A DNA stretch of 64,000 bases from Serratia sp. H1w. GTDB taxonomy: Bacteria > Pseudomonadota > Gammaproteobacteria > Enterobacterales > Enterobacteriaceae. The translations under genes and the position numbers were made by a program. The stretch spans positions 62,001 through 126,000 of the forward strand of contig NZ_AYMQ01000065.1 of the NCBI RefSeq assembly GCF_000633355.1, written 5' to 3'. The notes beneath the pieces were generated by a model that saw only the letters and a program-made list of their open reading frames with translations, was not told the DNA's origin and did no database searches. Shown one piece after another: positions 28,332 through 37,673 of the stretch (its first letter is position 1; each line of letters opens with the position of its first letter).

Positions 28332-29702
28332 TTAACGCTGATGCAGCGGCAACCACAACACCAGGCGCAGGCCACCCAGCGGGCTGTCTTCCGCTTTCAC
28401 CCAGCCGCGATGCTGATTGACGGCGGATTCAACAATGGCCAAGCCCAGCCCGGTACCACCGGATTGGCGATCGCGCGCTTCATCGGTGCGATAGAACGGC
28501 CGGAAAATCTGCTCGCGATCTTCCGGGCTGACGCCAGGGCCGTCGTCGTCCACCACAATCGTGATGCCCTGATTATCGGCGCTGAATGCCACCGCGATGC
28601 GTGTGTTGGAGTAACGCAGGGCATTACGCACAATGTTCTCCAGCGCGCTGTCTAGGGCACCTGCGTTGCCGTAAATCGTCCATGGGCCTGGAGGGGCGGT
28701 GACCTCCAACTGCTTGCCCATCTGTTCGGCTTCGAAACTGGCGTTGTCCAGCACGTCTGCCCACAGATCGTTGGCCTTAAGCAGTTCGCGTACCAGTTCG
28801 CTTTTCTGTTGGCCGCGGGAGAGCACCAGCAGATCGTTGATCATCGAGTCCAGCCGTTGGGCTTCGGTCTCGATACGTGCCAGTTCATGGCCTTCCCCAT
28901 GGCGGCGGCGCATCAGGGCGGTGGCCAGTTGCAGACGCGTTAACGGGGTGCGCAGTTCGTGGGAGATATCGGAAATCAGCCGTTGCTGGGCCGTCATCAT
29001 CCTTTCGAGTGCGCTGACCATCTGGTTGAAACTGGCCCCGGTGGCAAGGAATTCCTGCGGCCCAGCCTCCAACTCTGGGTGTTGCTTGAGGTTGCCACGT
29101 GCGACATCATCGGCGGCGTTTTTCAGCTTGCGCGCCGGTTTGGCCAGGCTCCAGGCCAGCCACAACAGCAGCGGGGCGCTGATCAACATGGTGACGATCA
29201 GCAGCAACAAAGGCCGGTCGAACATCAGGTTGATAAAATCGGATTGCGGGCTGTTGGCCGGGCGGATCAGGTACAGCTGATAATTGTCTTCACCATCACG
29301 TACCGAGAACGGGCCAACCAGTTCGACGCGGCCATATTTTTTCTTTTTCGGCTGATCGGAGTTGTCCGACTGGCCGATAAAGTTGCGCACGATCTGCATT
29401 TCGTTGCGCTGCGCGCCGATCACTCGCCCTTCGCTGGTGACCAACAACAGGCGTTGGCCTGGCGGTGCCCATTTTTCGATGGCGCGGAACAGGCGGCGCC
29501 ACCACATCAGGTCGTTGGCCGGATCGTTTTGCAGTTCGGCCTCGACGTGCTGTTCCAGCATCAACCCCTGCCGCTGCTCGCTGTCCAGCAACGTGGTCAT
29601 TTGGCGGGAGTCGAGTTTTGGCACCATCAACACCAACATCAGCACCAGGGCCAATGTGAACCAGAAAATGGCGAAGATGCGTGCCGTCAAGCTGTTGATC
29701 AT
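28332..29702 (-). CDS. cpxA: Envelope stress sensor histidine kinase CpxA
   Basis: A 456-residue inner-membrane sensor that phosphorylates CpxR when envelope proteins misfold. The order is TM1 (about residues 8-28), a periplasmic sensor domain (30-160), TM2 (about 165-185), a HAMP linker, the dimerisation domain with the phospho-acceptor histidine in ISDISHELRTPLTRLQ near 248, and the ATPase domain (NIVRNALRYS, DDDGPGV, GGTGLGLAIV). ATG at 29702 overlaps the cpxR stop (ATGA). Longer frame starts upstream are unsupported. Confidence 0.97.
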   Translation of the reverse strand: MINSLTARIFAIFWFTLALVLMLVLMVPKLDSRQMTTLLDSEQRQGLMLEQHVEAELQNDPANDLMWWRRLFRAIEKWAPPGQRLLLVTSEGRVIGAQRNEMQIVRNFIGQSDNSDQPKKKKYGRVELVGPFSVRDGEDNYQLYLIRPANSPQSDFINLMFDRPLLLLIVTMLISAPLLLWLAWSLAKPARKLKNAADDVARGNLKQHPELEAGPQEFLATGASFNQMVSALERMMTAQQRLISDISHELRTPLTRLQLATALMRRRHGEGHELARIETEAQRLDSMINDLLVLSRGQQKSELVRELLKANDLWADVLDNASFEAEQMGKQLEVTAPPGPWTIYGNAGALDSALENIVRNALRYSNTRIAVAFSADNQGITIVVDDDGPGVSPEDREQIFRPFYRTDEARDRQSGGTGLGLAIVESAVNQHRGWVKAEDSPLGGLRLVLWLPLHQR

Positions 29703-30397
29703 GTTGCAGATACCATCAGATAGCCCCGTCCGCGCAGGGTTTTGAACCAAGGATGCCCATCTTTGCGGTCCGGCAGTTTGCGCCGCAGGTTGGAGATATG
29801 CATATCAATGGCGCGATCGAACGGCGTCAGGCGTTTGCCCAGCACTTCCTGGCTGAGGAGTTCACGGGAAACCACCTGGCCGAGATGTTGGGCCAACAGA
29901 TATAACAGGGTAAATTCGGTGCCCGTCAGATCCAGCACCTGCCCATCGAAGCTGGCTTCCTGGCGGCCGGGATTCAGTTGCAGGCCGTCAACGTCCAGCG
30001 TCGGTGCGCTGGTATCCACGTTTTGCTGCTGTTCGCTCCAGTTGGAACGGCGCAGGATGGCCCGGATGCGCGCAACCAGTTCGCGATCGTTAAAGGGTTT
30101 TGCCAGGTAGTCATCCGCACCCAGTTCCAGACCAAGCACCCGGTCCAGTTCGCTGCCACGGGCCGTCAGCATGATCACCGGAGTCTGGTGGTGCTGGCGC
30201 AATTCTTTCAAGGTGTCGATACCGTTCTTCTTCGGCATCATGATATCGAGCAAGAGCAGATCGATGGAGCTGTCCAGTAACGACAACGCCTGTTCACCGT
30301 CGTGTGCCACAACGATGTTAAAGCCTTCCATTTCAAGCAGTTCTTTCAGCAGCGAGGTGAGCTCGCGGTCGTCGTCAACTAGCAGAATTTTATTCAT
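29699..30397 (-). CDS. cpxR: Envelope stress response regulator CpxR
   Basis: A 232-residue OmpR/PhoB-type regulator. The receiver domain (residues 1-115) has the acidic pocket LLVDDDRELT, the phospho-acceptor Asp51 in LLLDIMMPKKNG and the conserved lysine in LAKPFNDREL. The C-terminal winged helix (about 135-232) holds LTGTEFTLLYLLAQHLGQVVSRE. ATG at 30397 gives exactly the E. coli length. The gene is divergent from cpxP, and a CpxR box lies between them, consistent with autoregulation and strong control of cpxP. Confidence 0.98.
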   Translation of the reverse strand: MNKILLVDDDRELTSLLKELLEMEGFNIVVAHDGEQALSLLDSSIDLLLLDIMMPKKNGIDTLKELRQHHQTPVIMLTARGSELDRVLGLELGADDYLAKPFNDRELVARIRAILRRSNWSEQQQNVDTSAPTLDVDGLQLNPGRQEASFDGQVLDLTGTEFTLLYLLAQHLGQVVSRELLSQEVLGKRLTPFDRAIDMHISNLRRKLPDRKDGHPWFKTLRGRGYLMVSAT

Positions 30398-30451
30398 ATG
30401 TGATTTACCTCCTGACGCAAAATACGTCATCAACTGTTGCCATTCCATGAC

Positions 30452-30466
30452 TTTACGTAGTTTTAC
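30452..30466 (-). promoter_or_regulatory. CpxR box in the cpxR-cpxP region
   Basis: Read on the minus strand this is GTAAA-ACTAC-GTAAA, a perfect match to the CpxR consensus GTAAA-N5-GTAAA. It lies 55 bases from cpxR and 81 from cpxP, so bound CpxR-P can act on both divergent units. Confidence 0.85.
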
Positions 30467-30546
30467 ATGCACTGACGCATGTTTGCAGGTGCAGCGATAC
30501 ACTGCTCCTCGTTGATTCGCAAAGTGAGAAAGCTCGAGGAGTAAAA

Positions 30547-31041
30547 ATGGTTAAGGTGGCCGCAGTAGTTATGGCATCAGTTTTGGCATTAGGTTCTACC
30601 GCTGCCTTTGCTGCTGATACTACACCGGAAACTGTCCAACCTCCTGCTAATGATGCACTGTTGAGAGCACTTGGTCAGAATCACATGTTCGACGGCGTTC
30701 GCTTGAGCGAACAGCAACGCCAGCAAATGCGCGATTTGATGCGCCAGGCACGCTACGATATGCCTGGTGTTAATGTAGACGAAGTGGAAACCATGCATAA
30801 ATTGGTTACCGCAGATAAATTTGATGAAGCCGCCGTGCAGGCCCAGGCGGAAAAGATGGCTCAGGAACAGGTTAAGCGCCAGGTCGAAATGGCCCGGGTA
30901 CGCAACCAAATGTATAACCTGCTGACGCCAGAGCAAAAAAGTGTTTTAGACCAGAAACATCAGCAGCGTATGCAGCAGATGAAGCAACAGATTTCTGGTT
31001 TGCAGCAAACTTCTGCCCAGAAGTTGAGTATGACTGAGTAA
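30547..31041 (+). CDS. cpxP: Periplasmic Cpx adaptor protein CpxP
   Basis: A 164-residue periplasmic protein of the CpxP/Spy family that binds misfolded proteins and damps CpxA. A signal peptide covers about residues 1-22 (cleavage after AFA), followed by a helical hairpin carrying the two LTxxQ-type repeats, here LSEQQRQQM near residue 57 and LTPEQKSVL near 128. ATG at 30547 follows GAGGAGTAAAA. It is a direct Cpx target by the adjacent CpxR box, and its 3' untranslated region yields the small RNA CpxQ. Confidence 0.95.
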   Translation: MVKVAAVVMASVLALGSTAAFAADTTPETVQPPANDALLRALGQNHMFDGVRLSEQQRQQMRDLMRQARYDMPGVNVDEVETMHKLVTADKFDEAAVQAQAEKMAQEQVKRQVEMARVRNQMYNLLTPEQKSVLDQKHQQRMQQMKQQISGLQQTSAQKLSMTE

Positions 31042-31048
31042 TCCCCTG

Positions 31049-31108
31049 TTTTTTCCTTGCCATAGACACCATCCCTGTCTTCCCCCTCATGATGAGGGGG
31101 TTTTTTTT
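31049..31108 (+). ncRNA. cpxQ: CpxQ small RNA (3' fragment of cpxP mRNA)
   Basis: The cpxP 3' untranslated region keeps the sequence known for CpxQ: TTTTCCTTGCCATAGACACC followed by ATCCCTGTCTT and a terminator hairpin with an eight-base T-run. In Salmonella and E. coli RNase E releases about 60 nucleotides here, and with Hfq the RNA represses inner-membrane protein mRNAs. The 5' end at about 31049 is placed by recalled similarity. Confidence 0.82.
31082..31108 (+). terminator. cpxP/cpxQ intrinsic terminator
   Basis: CCCCCTC and GAGGGGG pair around ATGAT, followed by eight T residues (31101-31108). This strong Rho-independent terminator also forms the 3' end needed for Hfq binding of CpxQ. 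Confidence 0.92.
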
Positions 31109-31191
31109 GATCCCTATAAAAATAATTCAATTAAAAAACAAAAAGTTAATTTTGGTACAAAAGATTTCTGTATTTTCAAAGCAACGCGATC

Positions 31192-31260
31192 TCCCCTCAC
31201 CCCAACCCTCCCCCACGGTACGATCTGGATACCCCATGAACACTTGCCTGGGGAGAGGGA
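31192..31260 (-). repeat. CCCTCTCCC-family repeat, inverted copy with long loop
   Basis: CCCCTCACCCCAACCCTC (31193-31210) is the complement of the tail-and-arm part of the repeat at 8322-8355. The partner arm GGGAGAGGG lies at 31251-31259, about 35 bases away instead of three. The extra sequence in the loop suggests an internal insertion or a different member of the family. Confidence 0.55.
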
Positions 31261-31312
31261 GTCAGTCCAGAGCCGCAGTCAGGCGCAGGAGGTAATTTGT
31301 AGCACGGCCTGT

Positions 31313-31348
31313 CCCCTCTTTCTGTTGGGAGATGGCTAGGGTGAGGGG
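31313..31348 (+). repeat. CCCTCTCCC-family repeat, worn copy
   Basis: CCCCTCTTTCTGTTGGGAG followed by ATGGCTAGGGTGAGGGG aligns base for base with the repeat at 8321-8355, with several mismatches in the stem. The GGGTGAGGGG tail is intact. It lies in the opposite orientation to the copy ending at 31260. Confidence 0.6.
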
Positions 31349-31471
31349 CGTCACTGTACGTAATGTGGTGGTTCTTTTGTTTATCTGACAAGCCTCTCGC
31401 AATGATGGCGGGACTTTTTTTACCTGACATTCCGTTATACTGAAGCCCTTAAACGTTGGTTGGGGTTTTTT

Positions 31472-32374
31472 ATGGAACAGCAATACGCGCGGTTGGTTCA
31501 GTCCGCCGCTTTCGCCGCCACCGGGATGGCCTCCGTTCTGCTGATAATCAAGATCGTTGCCTGGTATCTCACCGGTTCAGTCAGCCTGTTGGCGTCGCTG
31601 GTGGACTCGTTGGTGGATATTGCCGCGTCGCTGACCAACCTGCTGGTGGTGCGTTACTCGTTACAGCCAGCCGATGAAGAACACACCTTTGGTCATGGCA
31701 AGGCCGAGTCGCTGGCGGCGCTGGCGCAAAGCATGTTTATTTCCGGTTCTGCTCTATTCCTATTCCTGACCGGCTTCCAGCATCTCTATTCCCCGCAACC
31801 CCTCAATGCTCCCGGCACCGGTATGATCGTGACGGTCATCGCCTTGATTAGCACGATGGTTCTGGTGACCTATCAGCGCTGGGTGGTAAGGAAAACGCGT
31901 AGTCAGGCGGTACGGGCCGATATGCTGCATTATCAGTCAGATGTGATGATGAATGGTGCTATTCTGGTGGCACTTGGGCTAAGCTGGTACGGCTTTCACC
32001 GTGCGGATGCGCTGTTTGCCCTGGGTATTGGGGTTTATATTCTCTATAGCGCGCTGCGTATGGGCTACGAGGCGGTACAATCCCTGTTGGATCGCGCCTT
32101 GCCGGATGAAGAGCGTCAGATAATTATTGATGTGGTATCGTCTTGGCCAGGGGTGAAAGGTGCTCACGATCTGCGTACGCGGCAGTCCGGGCCAACACGT
32201 TTTATCCAGTTGCATCTGGAGATGGAAGACTCTCTGCCGTTGATGCAGGCGCATATTCTGGCAGAACAGGTGGAGCAGGCACTGTTGCATCGTTTCCCAG
32301 GGGCGGACGTGATTATTCACCAGGATCCTTGTTCAGTTGTTCCGCAAGGCCGACAAGGCCATTGGGAACTATAA
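31472..32374 (+). CDS. fieF: Iron/zinc cation efflux pump FieF
   Basis: A 300-residue cation diffusion facilitator that exports ferrous iron and zinc with proton antiport. It has six membrane helices. The transport-site residues are visible as the two aspartates of LVDSLVDI in TM2 (near 45-49) and the HYQSD pair in TM5 (near 153-157). The cytosolic C-terminal domain has [24 protein letters not shown] at 31472 gives the E. coli length. The gene order cpxP-fieF-pfkA is as in E. coli. Confidence 0.97.
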   Translation: MEQQYARLVQSAAFAATGMASVLLIIKIVAWYLTGSVSLLASLVDSLVDIAASLTNLLVVRYSLQPADEEHTFGHGKAESLAALAQSMFISGSALFLFLTGFQHLYSPQPLNAPGTGMIVTVIALISTMVLVTYQRWVVRKTRSQAVRADMLHYQSDVMMNGAILVALGLSWYGFHRADALFALGIGVYILYSALRMGYEAVQSLLDRALPDEERQIIIDVVSSWPGVKGAHDLRTRQSGPTRFIQLHLEMEDSLPLMQAHILAEQVEQALLHRFPGADVIIHQDPCSVVPQGRQGHWEL

Positions 32375-32404
32375 TCAACTGGCATGGGTCAATGTTGGGT
32401 GGAT

Positions 32405-32416
32405 TGAAACGCTTGA
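32405..32416 (+). promoter_or_regulatory. Possible Cra (FruR) site upstream of pfkA
   Basis: TGAAACGCTTGA agrees with the Cra consensus TGAAWCSNTHHW at eleven of twelve positions, about 190 bases ahead of pfkA. pfkA is Cra-repressed in E. coli. The better site is at 32464. Confidence 0.4.
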
Positions 32417-32463
32417 GTTAGCTCACGGTGCCATATGAGGTTTTTTCCTTGATGTTGCGTGAC

Positions 32464-32497
32464 CTGAATCAATTCAGCTGGGTGTTTTTGTTATAAT
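32464..32497 (+). promoter_or_regulatory. pfkA promoter region with palindromic Cra site
   Basis: CTGAATCAATTCAG (32464-32477) is a perfect 14-base palindrome matching the Cra operator form. It covers the -35 position of a promoter whose -10 is TATAAT at 32492-32497, so bound Cra would block polymerase, in line with the known repression of pfkA. Confidence 0.65.
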
Positions 32498-32605
32498 ATC
32501 CAGCAATAAAAGCCGTAAAGCTGGTTTTCCGCCGTGGGAGAGATACCCGGTGAGTCGGCAAATACAGAATTCTTAAGAAATTGCATCTACAGTTCAGAGG
32601 TAGTC

Positions 32606-33568
32606 ATGATCAAGAAAATCGGTGTACTGACGAGTGGCGGTGACGCCCCAGGTATGAACGCTGCCATTCGTGGCGTTGTGCGTGCTGCACTCACAGAAGG
32701 TCTGGAAGTATTTGGTATTTACGATGGCTACCTTGGTTTGTACGAAGATCGCATGGAGCAATTGGACCGCTACAGCGTGTCTGACATGATCAACCGCGGC
32801 GGCACCTTCCTGGGTTCTGCGCGTTTTCCAGAGTTCAGGGATGACAGCGTGCGCGCCAAGGCGATTGAAAACCTGAAAAACCGCGGCATTGATGCGTTAG
32901 TGGTTATCGGCGGTGACGGTTCCTATATGGGGGCGAAGCGCCTGACCGAAGAAGGCTTCCCTTGCATCGGCCTGCCTGGCACCATCGATAACGACGTTGC
33001 GGGCACCGACTACACCATCGGTTACTTCACCGCGTTGGAAACCGTGGTTGAAGCGATTGACCGCCTGCGTGATACCTCTTCATCACACCAGCGTATCTCT
33101 ATCGTGGAAGTGATGGGGCGTTATTGTGGTGACCTGACCCTGGCCGCAGCCATTGCCGGTGGTTGTGAATTTATCGTGCTGCCGGAAATCGAATTCAGCC
33201 GTGACGATCTGGTTGAAGAAATTAAAGCCGGGATTGCCAAAGGTAAAAAGCATGCCATCGTCGCGATCACCGAGCATATCTGTGATATCGACGAGCTGGC
33301 GCGCCATATCGAGCAGGAAACCAAGCGTGAGACCCGTGCTACCGTATTGGGTCACATTCAGCGTGGTGGTTCACCGGTCGCTTATGACCGTATTCTGGCT
33401 TCCCGCATGGGCGCTTACTCTATCGACCTGCTGCTGCAAGGTTACGGTGGCCGCTGCGTAGGGATCCAGAACGAGAAGATGGTGCACCACGACATCGTTG
33501 ACGCGATCGAAAACATGAAGCGTCCGTTCAAGGGTGACTGGTTGGAAACGGCGAAAAAGCTGTACTAA
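32606..33568 (+). CDS. pfkA: 6-phosphofructokinase I
   Basis: A 320-residue allosteric ATP-dependent kinase that phosphorylates fructose 6-phosphate in glycolysis. The ATP site [17 protein letters not shown] (residues 6-22), GGDGSYMGA near 103 and the catalytic aspartate region [14 protein letters not shown] near 125 are visible. Allosteric-site residues occur in GGSPVAYDR and the basic C-terminal half. ATG at 32606 gives exactly the E. coli length; the open frame upstream is the leader. A Cra palindrome overlies its promoter. Confidence 0.98.
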   Translation: MIKKIGVLTSGGDAPGMNAAIRGVVRAALTEGLEVFGIYDGYLGLYEDRMEQLDRYSVSDMINRGGTFLGSARFPEFRDDSVRAKAIENLKNRGIDALVVIGGDGSYMGAKRLTEEGFPCIGLPGTIDNDVAGTDYTIGYFTALETVVEAIDRLRDTSSSHQRISIVEVMGRYCGDLTLAAAIAGGCEFIVLPEIEFSRDDLVEEIKAGIAKGKKHAIVAITEHICDIDELARHIEQETKRETRATVLGHIQRGGSPVAYDRILASRMGAYSIDLLLQGYGGRCVGIQNEKMVHHDIVDAIENMKRPFKGDWLETAKKLY

Positions 33569-33612
33569 TTCGCTCTTGCTGCCAAACGGGCGGCCCCTGC
33601 GGCCATCAATCG

Positions 33613-33640
33613 AAGCCTCCTCTATTGGGGGCTTTTTTTT
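33613..33640 (+). terminator. pfkA intrinsic terminator
   Basis: AGCCTCC and GGGGGCT pair (one G-T) around TCTATT and are followed by eight T residues ending at 33640, 45 bases after the pfkA stop. Confidence 0.85.
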
Positions 33641-33771
33641 ATCTGTCCTCGCTATATTCCAGAATGGTCTAGTACAACATTTTTTATTCTTTAATTGTGA
33701 GGAAAGTTTCTGGCAGGCTTTGATGCTAAATCAACCGCTTGAGGTTGTATCATTTCCTGGGGGAACGAGTA

Positions 33772-34761
33772 ATGCAAAAATGGGGTGTGGGTCTGACTTT
33801 ACTGCTGTTGGCATCGGCTGCCATGGCGAAAGATATTCAACTGCTGAACGTCTCATACGATCCAACGCGTGAGTTCTACCAGGAATACAACACGGCGTTT
33901 GGTAAGTATTGGCAACAGCAGACCGGCGATCAGGTTACCGTGCGCCAGTCCCACGGCGGCTCCGGCAAGCAGGCGACCTCGGTGATTAACGGCATCGAAG
34001 CGGATGTGGTGACGCTGGCGCTGGCCTACGACGTCGATGCCATTGCCGAACGTGGCCGCATTGATAAAGCCTGGATCAAACGCCTGCCCGACAACTCGGC
34101 ACCTTATACCTCAACCATCGTTTTCCTGGTGCGTAAGGGCAACCCAAAACAGATCCACGATTGGGCCGACCTGGTGAAACCTGGCGTGTCGATTATTACC
34201 CCGAACCCGAAAACCTCTGGCGGAGCCCGTTGGAACTACCTGGCTGCCTGGGGCTACGCTTTGCACCAGAACGGTGGCGATAAAGCCAAGGCTCAGGAGT
34301 TCGTCAAACAGCTATATCGTAACGTGGAAGTGCTGGATTCCGGCGCTCGCGGCGCAACCAATACCTTCGTTGAGCGTGGGATTGGTGACGTGTTGATCGC
34401 CTGGGAAAATGAAGCCTTGTTGGCAGAAAAAGAGCTGGGCAAAGACAAGTTCGAAATTATCACCCCGAGCGAATCTATTTTGGCGGAGCCGACGGTGTCG
34501 GTGGTCGACAAGGTGGTTGATAAGCGTGGCACCCGTGATGTGGCGACGGCTTACCTGAAATATCTGTATTCACCGGAAGGCCAGACCATTGCGGCACACA
34601 ACTACTATCGCCCACGTGATGCGGCCGTCGCGGCCAAATTCGCCGAACAGTTCCCCAAGCTGAAGTTGTTCACCGTGGATGACACCTTTGGTGGCTGGAC
34701 CGAAGCGCAGAAGGTGCACTTTGCCACCGGCGGGATCTTTGACGAGATCAGCAAACGCTGA
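33772..34761 (+). CDS. sbp: Periplasmic sulfate-binding protein
   Basis: A 329-residue periplasmic binding protein of the sulfate ABC importer (CysTWA permease encoded elsewhere). A signal peptide spans residues 1-19 ([12 protein letters not shown]), followed by [21 protein letters not shown], the diagnostic first strand. The SHGGSGKQ segment near residue 60 and [15 protein letters not shown] near 150 line the sulfate site. ATG at 33772 gives the E. coli length. It stands alone between pfkA and tpiA; CysB control is expected but not visible. Confidence 0.97.
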   Translation: MQKWGVGLTLLLLASAAMAKDIQLLNVSYDPTREFYQEYNTAFGKYWQQQTGDQVTVRQSHGGSGKQATSVINGIEADVVTLALAYDVDAIAERGRIDKAWIKRLPDNSAPYTSTIVFLVRKGNPKQIHDWADLVKPGVSIITPNPKTSGGARWNYLAAWGYALHQNGGDKAKAQEFVKQLYRNVEVLDSGARGATNTFVERGIGDVLIAWENEALLAEKELGKDKFEIITPSESILAEPTVSVVDKVVDKRGTRDVATAYLKYLYSPEGQTIAAHNYYRPRDAAVAAKFAEQFPKLKLFTVDDTFGGWTEAQKVHFATGGIFDEISKR

Positions 34762-34781
34762 TCGCCAGATTGTGGCCATAA

Positions 34782-34805
34782 AAAACCCCGGCATGCCGGG
34801 GTTTT
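34782..34805. terminator. Bidirectional terminator between sbp and tpiA
   Basis: AAAACCCCGGC and GCCGGGGTTTT around AT form a 24-base perfect palindrome between two convergent genes. The A-run and T-run on opposite sides let it work in both directions. Confidence 0.9.
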
Positions 34806-34826
34806 GTCATTTCAGGCCGGATTAAA

Positions 34827-35594
34827 TCAGGCTTTTTTCGCCAGGGCAGCGGCTTTGACGATCACGGCGAAAGCGTCAGCTTTCAGTGATGCGCCGCCAA
34901 CCAGCGCGCCGTCGATGTCTGGCTGAGCAAACAGCTCTGCGGCGTTCTTATCGTTAACGGAACCGCCGTACTGGATGATCACTTCGGCAGCGACCGCAGC
35001 GTCTTGCTTGGCGATATGGTCACGGATAAATTTGTGTACTGCCTGAGCTTGCGCTGGGGTAGCAGATTTACCGGTACCGATAGCCCACACTGGCTCATAA
35101 GCGATGACGGTGCCTTTGAACGCTTCAGCGCCCTGAGTTTTCAGCACGGCGTCGATCTGACGAGCACAAACTTCTTCGGTTTTACCCGCTTCGTTTTCTG
35201 CTTCGGTTTCACCGATGCACAGCACAGGGATCAGGCCAGCGGCTTTCAGCACGGCAAATTTCTCTGCGATGGCTGCGTCGGTTTCTTTGTGATAGGTGCG
35301 GCGCTCTGAGTGGCCGATGATGATGTATTCAGCACCGACGTCTTTGAGCATGGTGGCAGAAACTTCACCGGTGAAAGCGCCGGACAGGTTGATGTCGACG
35401 TTCTGTGCGCCCAGTGCGATGCGGCTGCCAGCCAGCTCGTGCTTGGCCAGATCCAGATACATGACCGGAGGTGCGATGGCAACGCCGCAACCGTCAACGC
35501 TGCTCAGTTCTTTACGCAGGGCGGCGATCAGTTCGTTAACCATGTGAACGCTGCCGTTAAGCTTCCAGTTACCCATTACTAATGGATGACGCAT
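34827..35594 (-). CDS. tpiA: Triosephosphate isomerase
   Basis: A 255-residue TIM-barrel enzyme interconverting dihydroxyacetone phosphate and glyceraldehyde 3-phosphate. Catalytic residues are the lysine in MGNWKLNGS (near 11), the histidine in IIGHSERR (near 95) and the glutamate in [13 protein letters not shown] (near 167, with the mobile lid). ATG at 35594 gives the E. coli length and follows GGAGGAAAAC. It is convergent with sbp and shares the terminator between them. The gene could process the triose made by RhaD upstream. Confidence 0.98.
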   Translation of the reverse strand: MRHPLVMGNWKLNGSVHMVNELIAALRKELSSVDGCGVAIAPPVMYLDLAKHELAGSRIALGAQNVDINLSGAFTGEVSATMLKDVGAEYIIIGHSERRTYHKETDAAIAEKFAVLKAAGLIPVLCIGETEAENEAGKTEEVCARQIDAVLKTQGAEAFKGTVIAYEPVWAIGTGKSATPAQAQAVHKFIRDHIAKQDAAVAAEVIIQYGGSVNDKNAAELFAQPDIDGALVGGASLKADAFAVIVKAAALAKKA

Positions 35595-35721
35595 GTGTTT
35601 TCCTCCAAAAAGGGGACGCGAGAGTCTAAATGACAACTGCCGGACAGGCAGTTTACCTGCCCAACAGTATAGAGATGAATCAATGCAAAGGCTTTGCTTT
35701 TTGTCATTAATTGCGGGGGTA

Positions 35722-36309
35722 TCAGGGTTCAGATAGCGTCAGCTTAATCGGTTCAACGGCGAAAGTTACCCCTTTATCGCCGTTATCTGCCACCACATAG
35801 CGTATTGCCCCGACCTGTTGCTGGTAAAAGTAGGAGCCTTTACCTTTTTCCAGCAGGTTGTTCACCTTGATGATGCTTTCCTCTACGGTGAGGGTCGGTT
35901 CAAACTGGCGGCTCAAGGCGGCCATGTAGTTCACCGCGATGGCTCTGGCCGCTTTCTCTTCGCTATCTTGCAATAGCAAATGGGTGATCTGCATGGTTTT
36001 AATTTTACCGGTGCCTTTTTCCAGCGCGGTAGAGGCGTACAGATTTTCATTAATCTTGCTGGCCGCGCGGGTCAGTAAAGGCGAGTCATCCTCTCTTGAT
36101 GGGACGACGCGAAATTCACCAATCGGCAACGTTGGGTTGTCGCGGTTGTACTTTTCGCGAAATTGCACCACCGTCAGGTCGAAGGTGGGCGCGCCAGCCA
36201 GCAGATAGGGGGCGTTCGCCGGGGCTTCGGTTGGTGCATCCGGTGGATCGGCCCAGGCACTGCCGATGGCGGAGTACAGACAGGCAATAACGATGATTTT
36301 CTTCAGCAT
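35722..36309 (-). CDS. yiiQ: DUF1454 family periplasmic protein YiiQ
   Basis: A 195-residue protein with a signal peptide ([20 protein letters not shown], cleavage about residue 20) and no recognisable catalytic motif. It matches the uncharacterised YiiQ/DUF1454 family, which is found next to tpiA in enterics. The mature part has mixed charge and no membrane segment, so it is probably periplasmic. ATG at 36309 was chosen because it starts the signal peptide; the frame reaches back to 36330. Function is not established. Confidence 0.82.
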   Translation of the reverse strand: MLKKIIVIACLYSAIGSAWADPPDAPTEAPANAPYLLAGAPTFDLTVVQFREKYNRDNPTLPIGEFRVVPSREDDSPLLTRAASKINENLYASTALEKGTGKIKTMQITHLLLQDSEEKAARAIAVNYMAALSRQFEPTLTVEESIIKVNNLLEKGKGSYFYQQQVGAIRYVVADNGDKGVTFAVEPIKLTLSEP

Positions 36310-36504
36310 GGTATACGGCATCGGTAACAAAGATGACTCCGATTAAAACGATAACCCGGGTGAAATGTCAAAAATTCCGCGTGATTGTCGTTTGCTGACG
36401 TAAGGCGGTGCGATGGTCTGCGCTTTACCGGGGTTAGCTCAACCCGGCATGGCCTATGTTACACTGCGGCGCAGAATATGGGCAGGCCAAGAGTGCATGA
36501 ATCG

Positions 36505-36924
36505 ATGACCTTACAGCAATGGTGTTTTTCCTTTAATGGCCGTATCGGGCGGCGTGACTTCTGGATCTGGATGGCAGTCTGGGTGGTGTTGATGGCGGTG
36601 GCTTTCACGCTGGCCAACTACGATGTGGTGGCGATCCAGACCATCGCCTTTTGTATTGTGGCGCTGCTGTGGCCAACGTCGGCGGTGCTGGTCAAGCGTC
36701 TGCACGATCGAAATAAAAAGGGCTGGTGGGCCTTGCTACTGATCCTGGCGTGGATATTGGCGGCCGGTAACTGGCAGATGCTGGCACCGGTCTGGCAGTG
36801 GGGCGTAGGGCGTTTTATTCCGACGCTGATTGTGGTGATGATGGCGATCGATCTGGGGGCTTTTCTTGGCACCCCTGGGGATAACCGATTCGGGCCAGAG
36901 GCCGAACCGGTAAAATTCCGCTGA
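36505..36924 (+). CDS. yiiR: DUF805 family inner-membrane protein YiiR
   Basis: A 139-residue membrane protein of the DUF805 family. The family signature is the N-terminal WCFSFNGRIGRRDFWIWM (near residue 6), then three hydrophobic segments, and VKRLHDRNKKGWWALL between the second and third. ATG at 36505 gives the E. coli length. It is divergent from yiiQ and convergent with fpr, the stops being only a few bases apart. No function is established for the family. Confidence 0.85.
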   Translation: MTLQQWCFSFNGRIGRRDFWIWMAVWVVLMAVAFTLANYDVVAIQTIAFCIVALLWPTSAVLVKRLHDRNKKGWWALLLILAWILAAGNWQMLAPVWQWGVGRFIPTLIVVMMAIDLGAFLGTPGDNRFGPEAEPVKFR

Positions 36925-36925
36925 A

Positions 36926-37669
36926 CTACCAGTAATGCTCGCTGGTGATATGGCCAGGCTTGCGGCGCAGGTGTTTGCGCATCTGGTACTTCTTCAGCGT
37001 TTGCTGGGTATCTCGCACCATCTGCGGGTTGCCGCACAGCATCACATGGCTGGTTTCGGCATCCAGGGTTAAACCTACCGCTGCTTCCAGCCGTCCGTCC
37101 GCCAGCAGAGCGGGAACGCGCCCGGTCAATGAGCCAGCCACCTCTTCACGGCTGACCACGGTCTGAATACGCAATTTGCCATTAAAACGTTGCTGCAACT
37201 GCTGCATCAATGGCAGGTAGCTGAGATCGCGGGCAAAGCGTGCGGCGTGCACCAGCACCAGATTGTTGAAGCGCTCCAGATCCTTGCCTTCTTGCAAAAT
37301 CGACAGATAAGGGCCGATGGCGGTACCGGTGGCCAGCATCCATAAGGTATCGCAATCTGGCACCTCTTCGAGCACAAGGAATCCAGCGGCTTCTTTGGTG
37401 ACCAATACTTCCGCACCGGGCTGCAATTGATGGAGCCTTGGGCTAAGTTTCCCTTCCGGTACCGTGACCAGATAAAACTCCAGGTTGGGATCGCTGGGGG
37501 CGTTAACGTAAGAATAAGCGCGCTGAACGCGTTCGCCGTCAATTTCCAGCGACAGCTTGGCAAACTGCCCGGCGGTGAAGCTGTCGATCGGGGCATCGAC
37601 TGTGATGCTGAACAAGCCATCGGTCCAGTGTTGCACCCGTGTCACTTTACCATTAACCCATTCAGCCAT
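36926..37669 (-). CDS. fpr: Ferredoxin/flavodoxin--NADP(+) reductase
   Basis: A 247-residue FAD enzyme that passes electrons from NADPH to ferredoxin or flavodoxin, supporting redox-damage repair and radical enzymes. The FAD-binding RAYSYVNAPSDP lies near residue 50, the NADP-binding MLATGTAIGPYLSILQ near 115, and the protein ends SEHYW, typical of subclass I bacterial Fpr. It follows a cysteine-rich regulator gene by four bases, so they form a two-gene operon. In E. coli fpr is under SoxS control; I did not identify a soxbox. Confidence 0.96.
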   Translation of the reverse strand: MAEWVNGKVTRVQHWTDGLFSITVDAPIDSFTAGQFAKLSLEIDGERVQRAYSYVNAPSDPNLEFYLVTVPEGKLSPRLHQLQPGAEVLVTKEAAGFLVLEEVPDCDTLWMLATGTAIGPYLSILQEGKDLERFNNLVLVHAARFARDLSYLPLMQQLQQRFNGKLRIQTVVSREEVAGSLTGRVPALLADGRLEAAVGLTLDAETSHVMLCGNPQMVRDTQQTLKKYQMRKHLRRKPGHITSEHYW

Positions 37670-37673
37670 ACTT

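Larger units (their letters stand above)
31042..31471. other. cpxP-fieF intergenic region
   Basis: 430 bases without a protein gene. In order it holds the CpxQ small RNA and its terminator (to 31108), an A+T-rich stretch (31110-31180), two divergently oriented members of the CCCTCTCCC repeat family (31192-31260 and 31313-31348) and the fieF upstream region. TATACT at 31436-31441 could be the fieF -10 element, but no convincing -35 was found. Confidence 0.5.
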
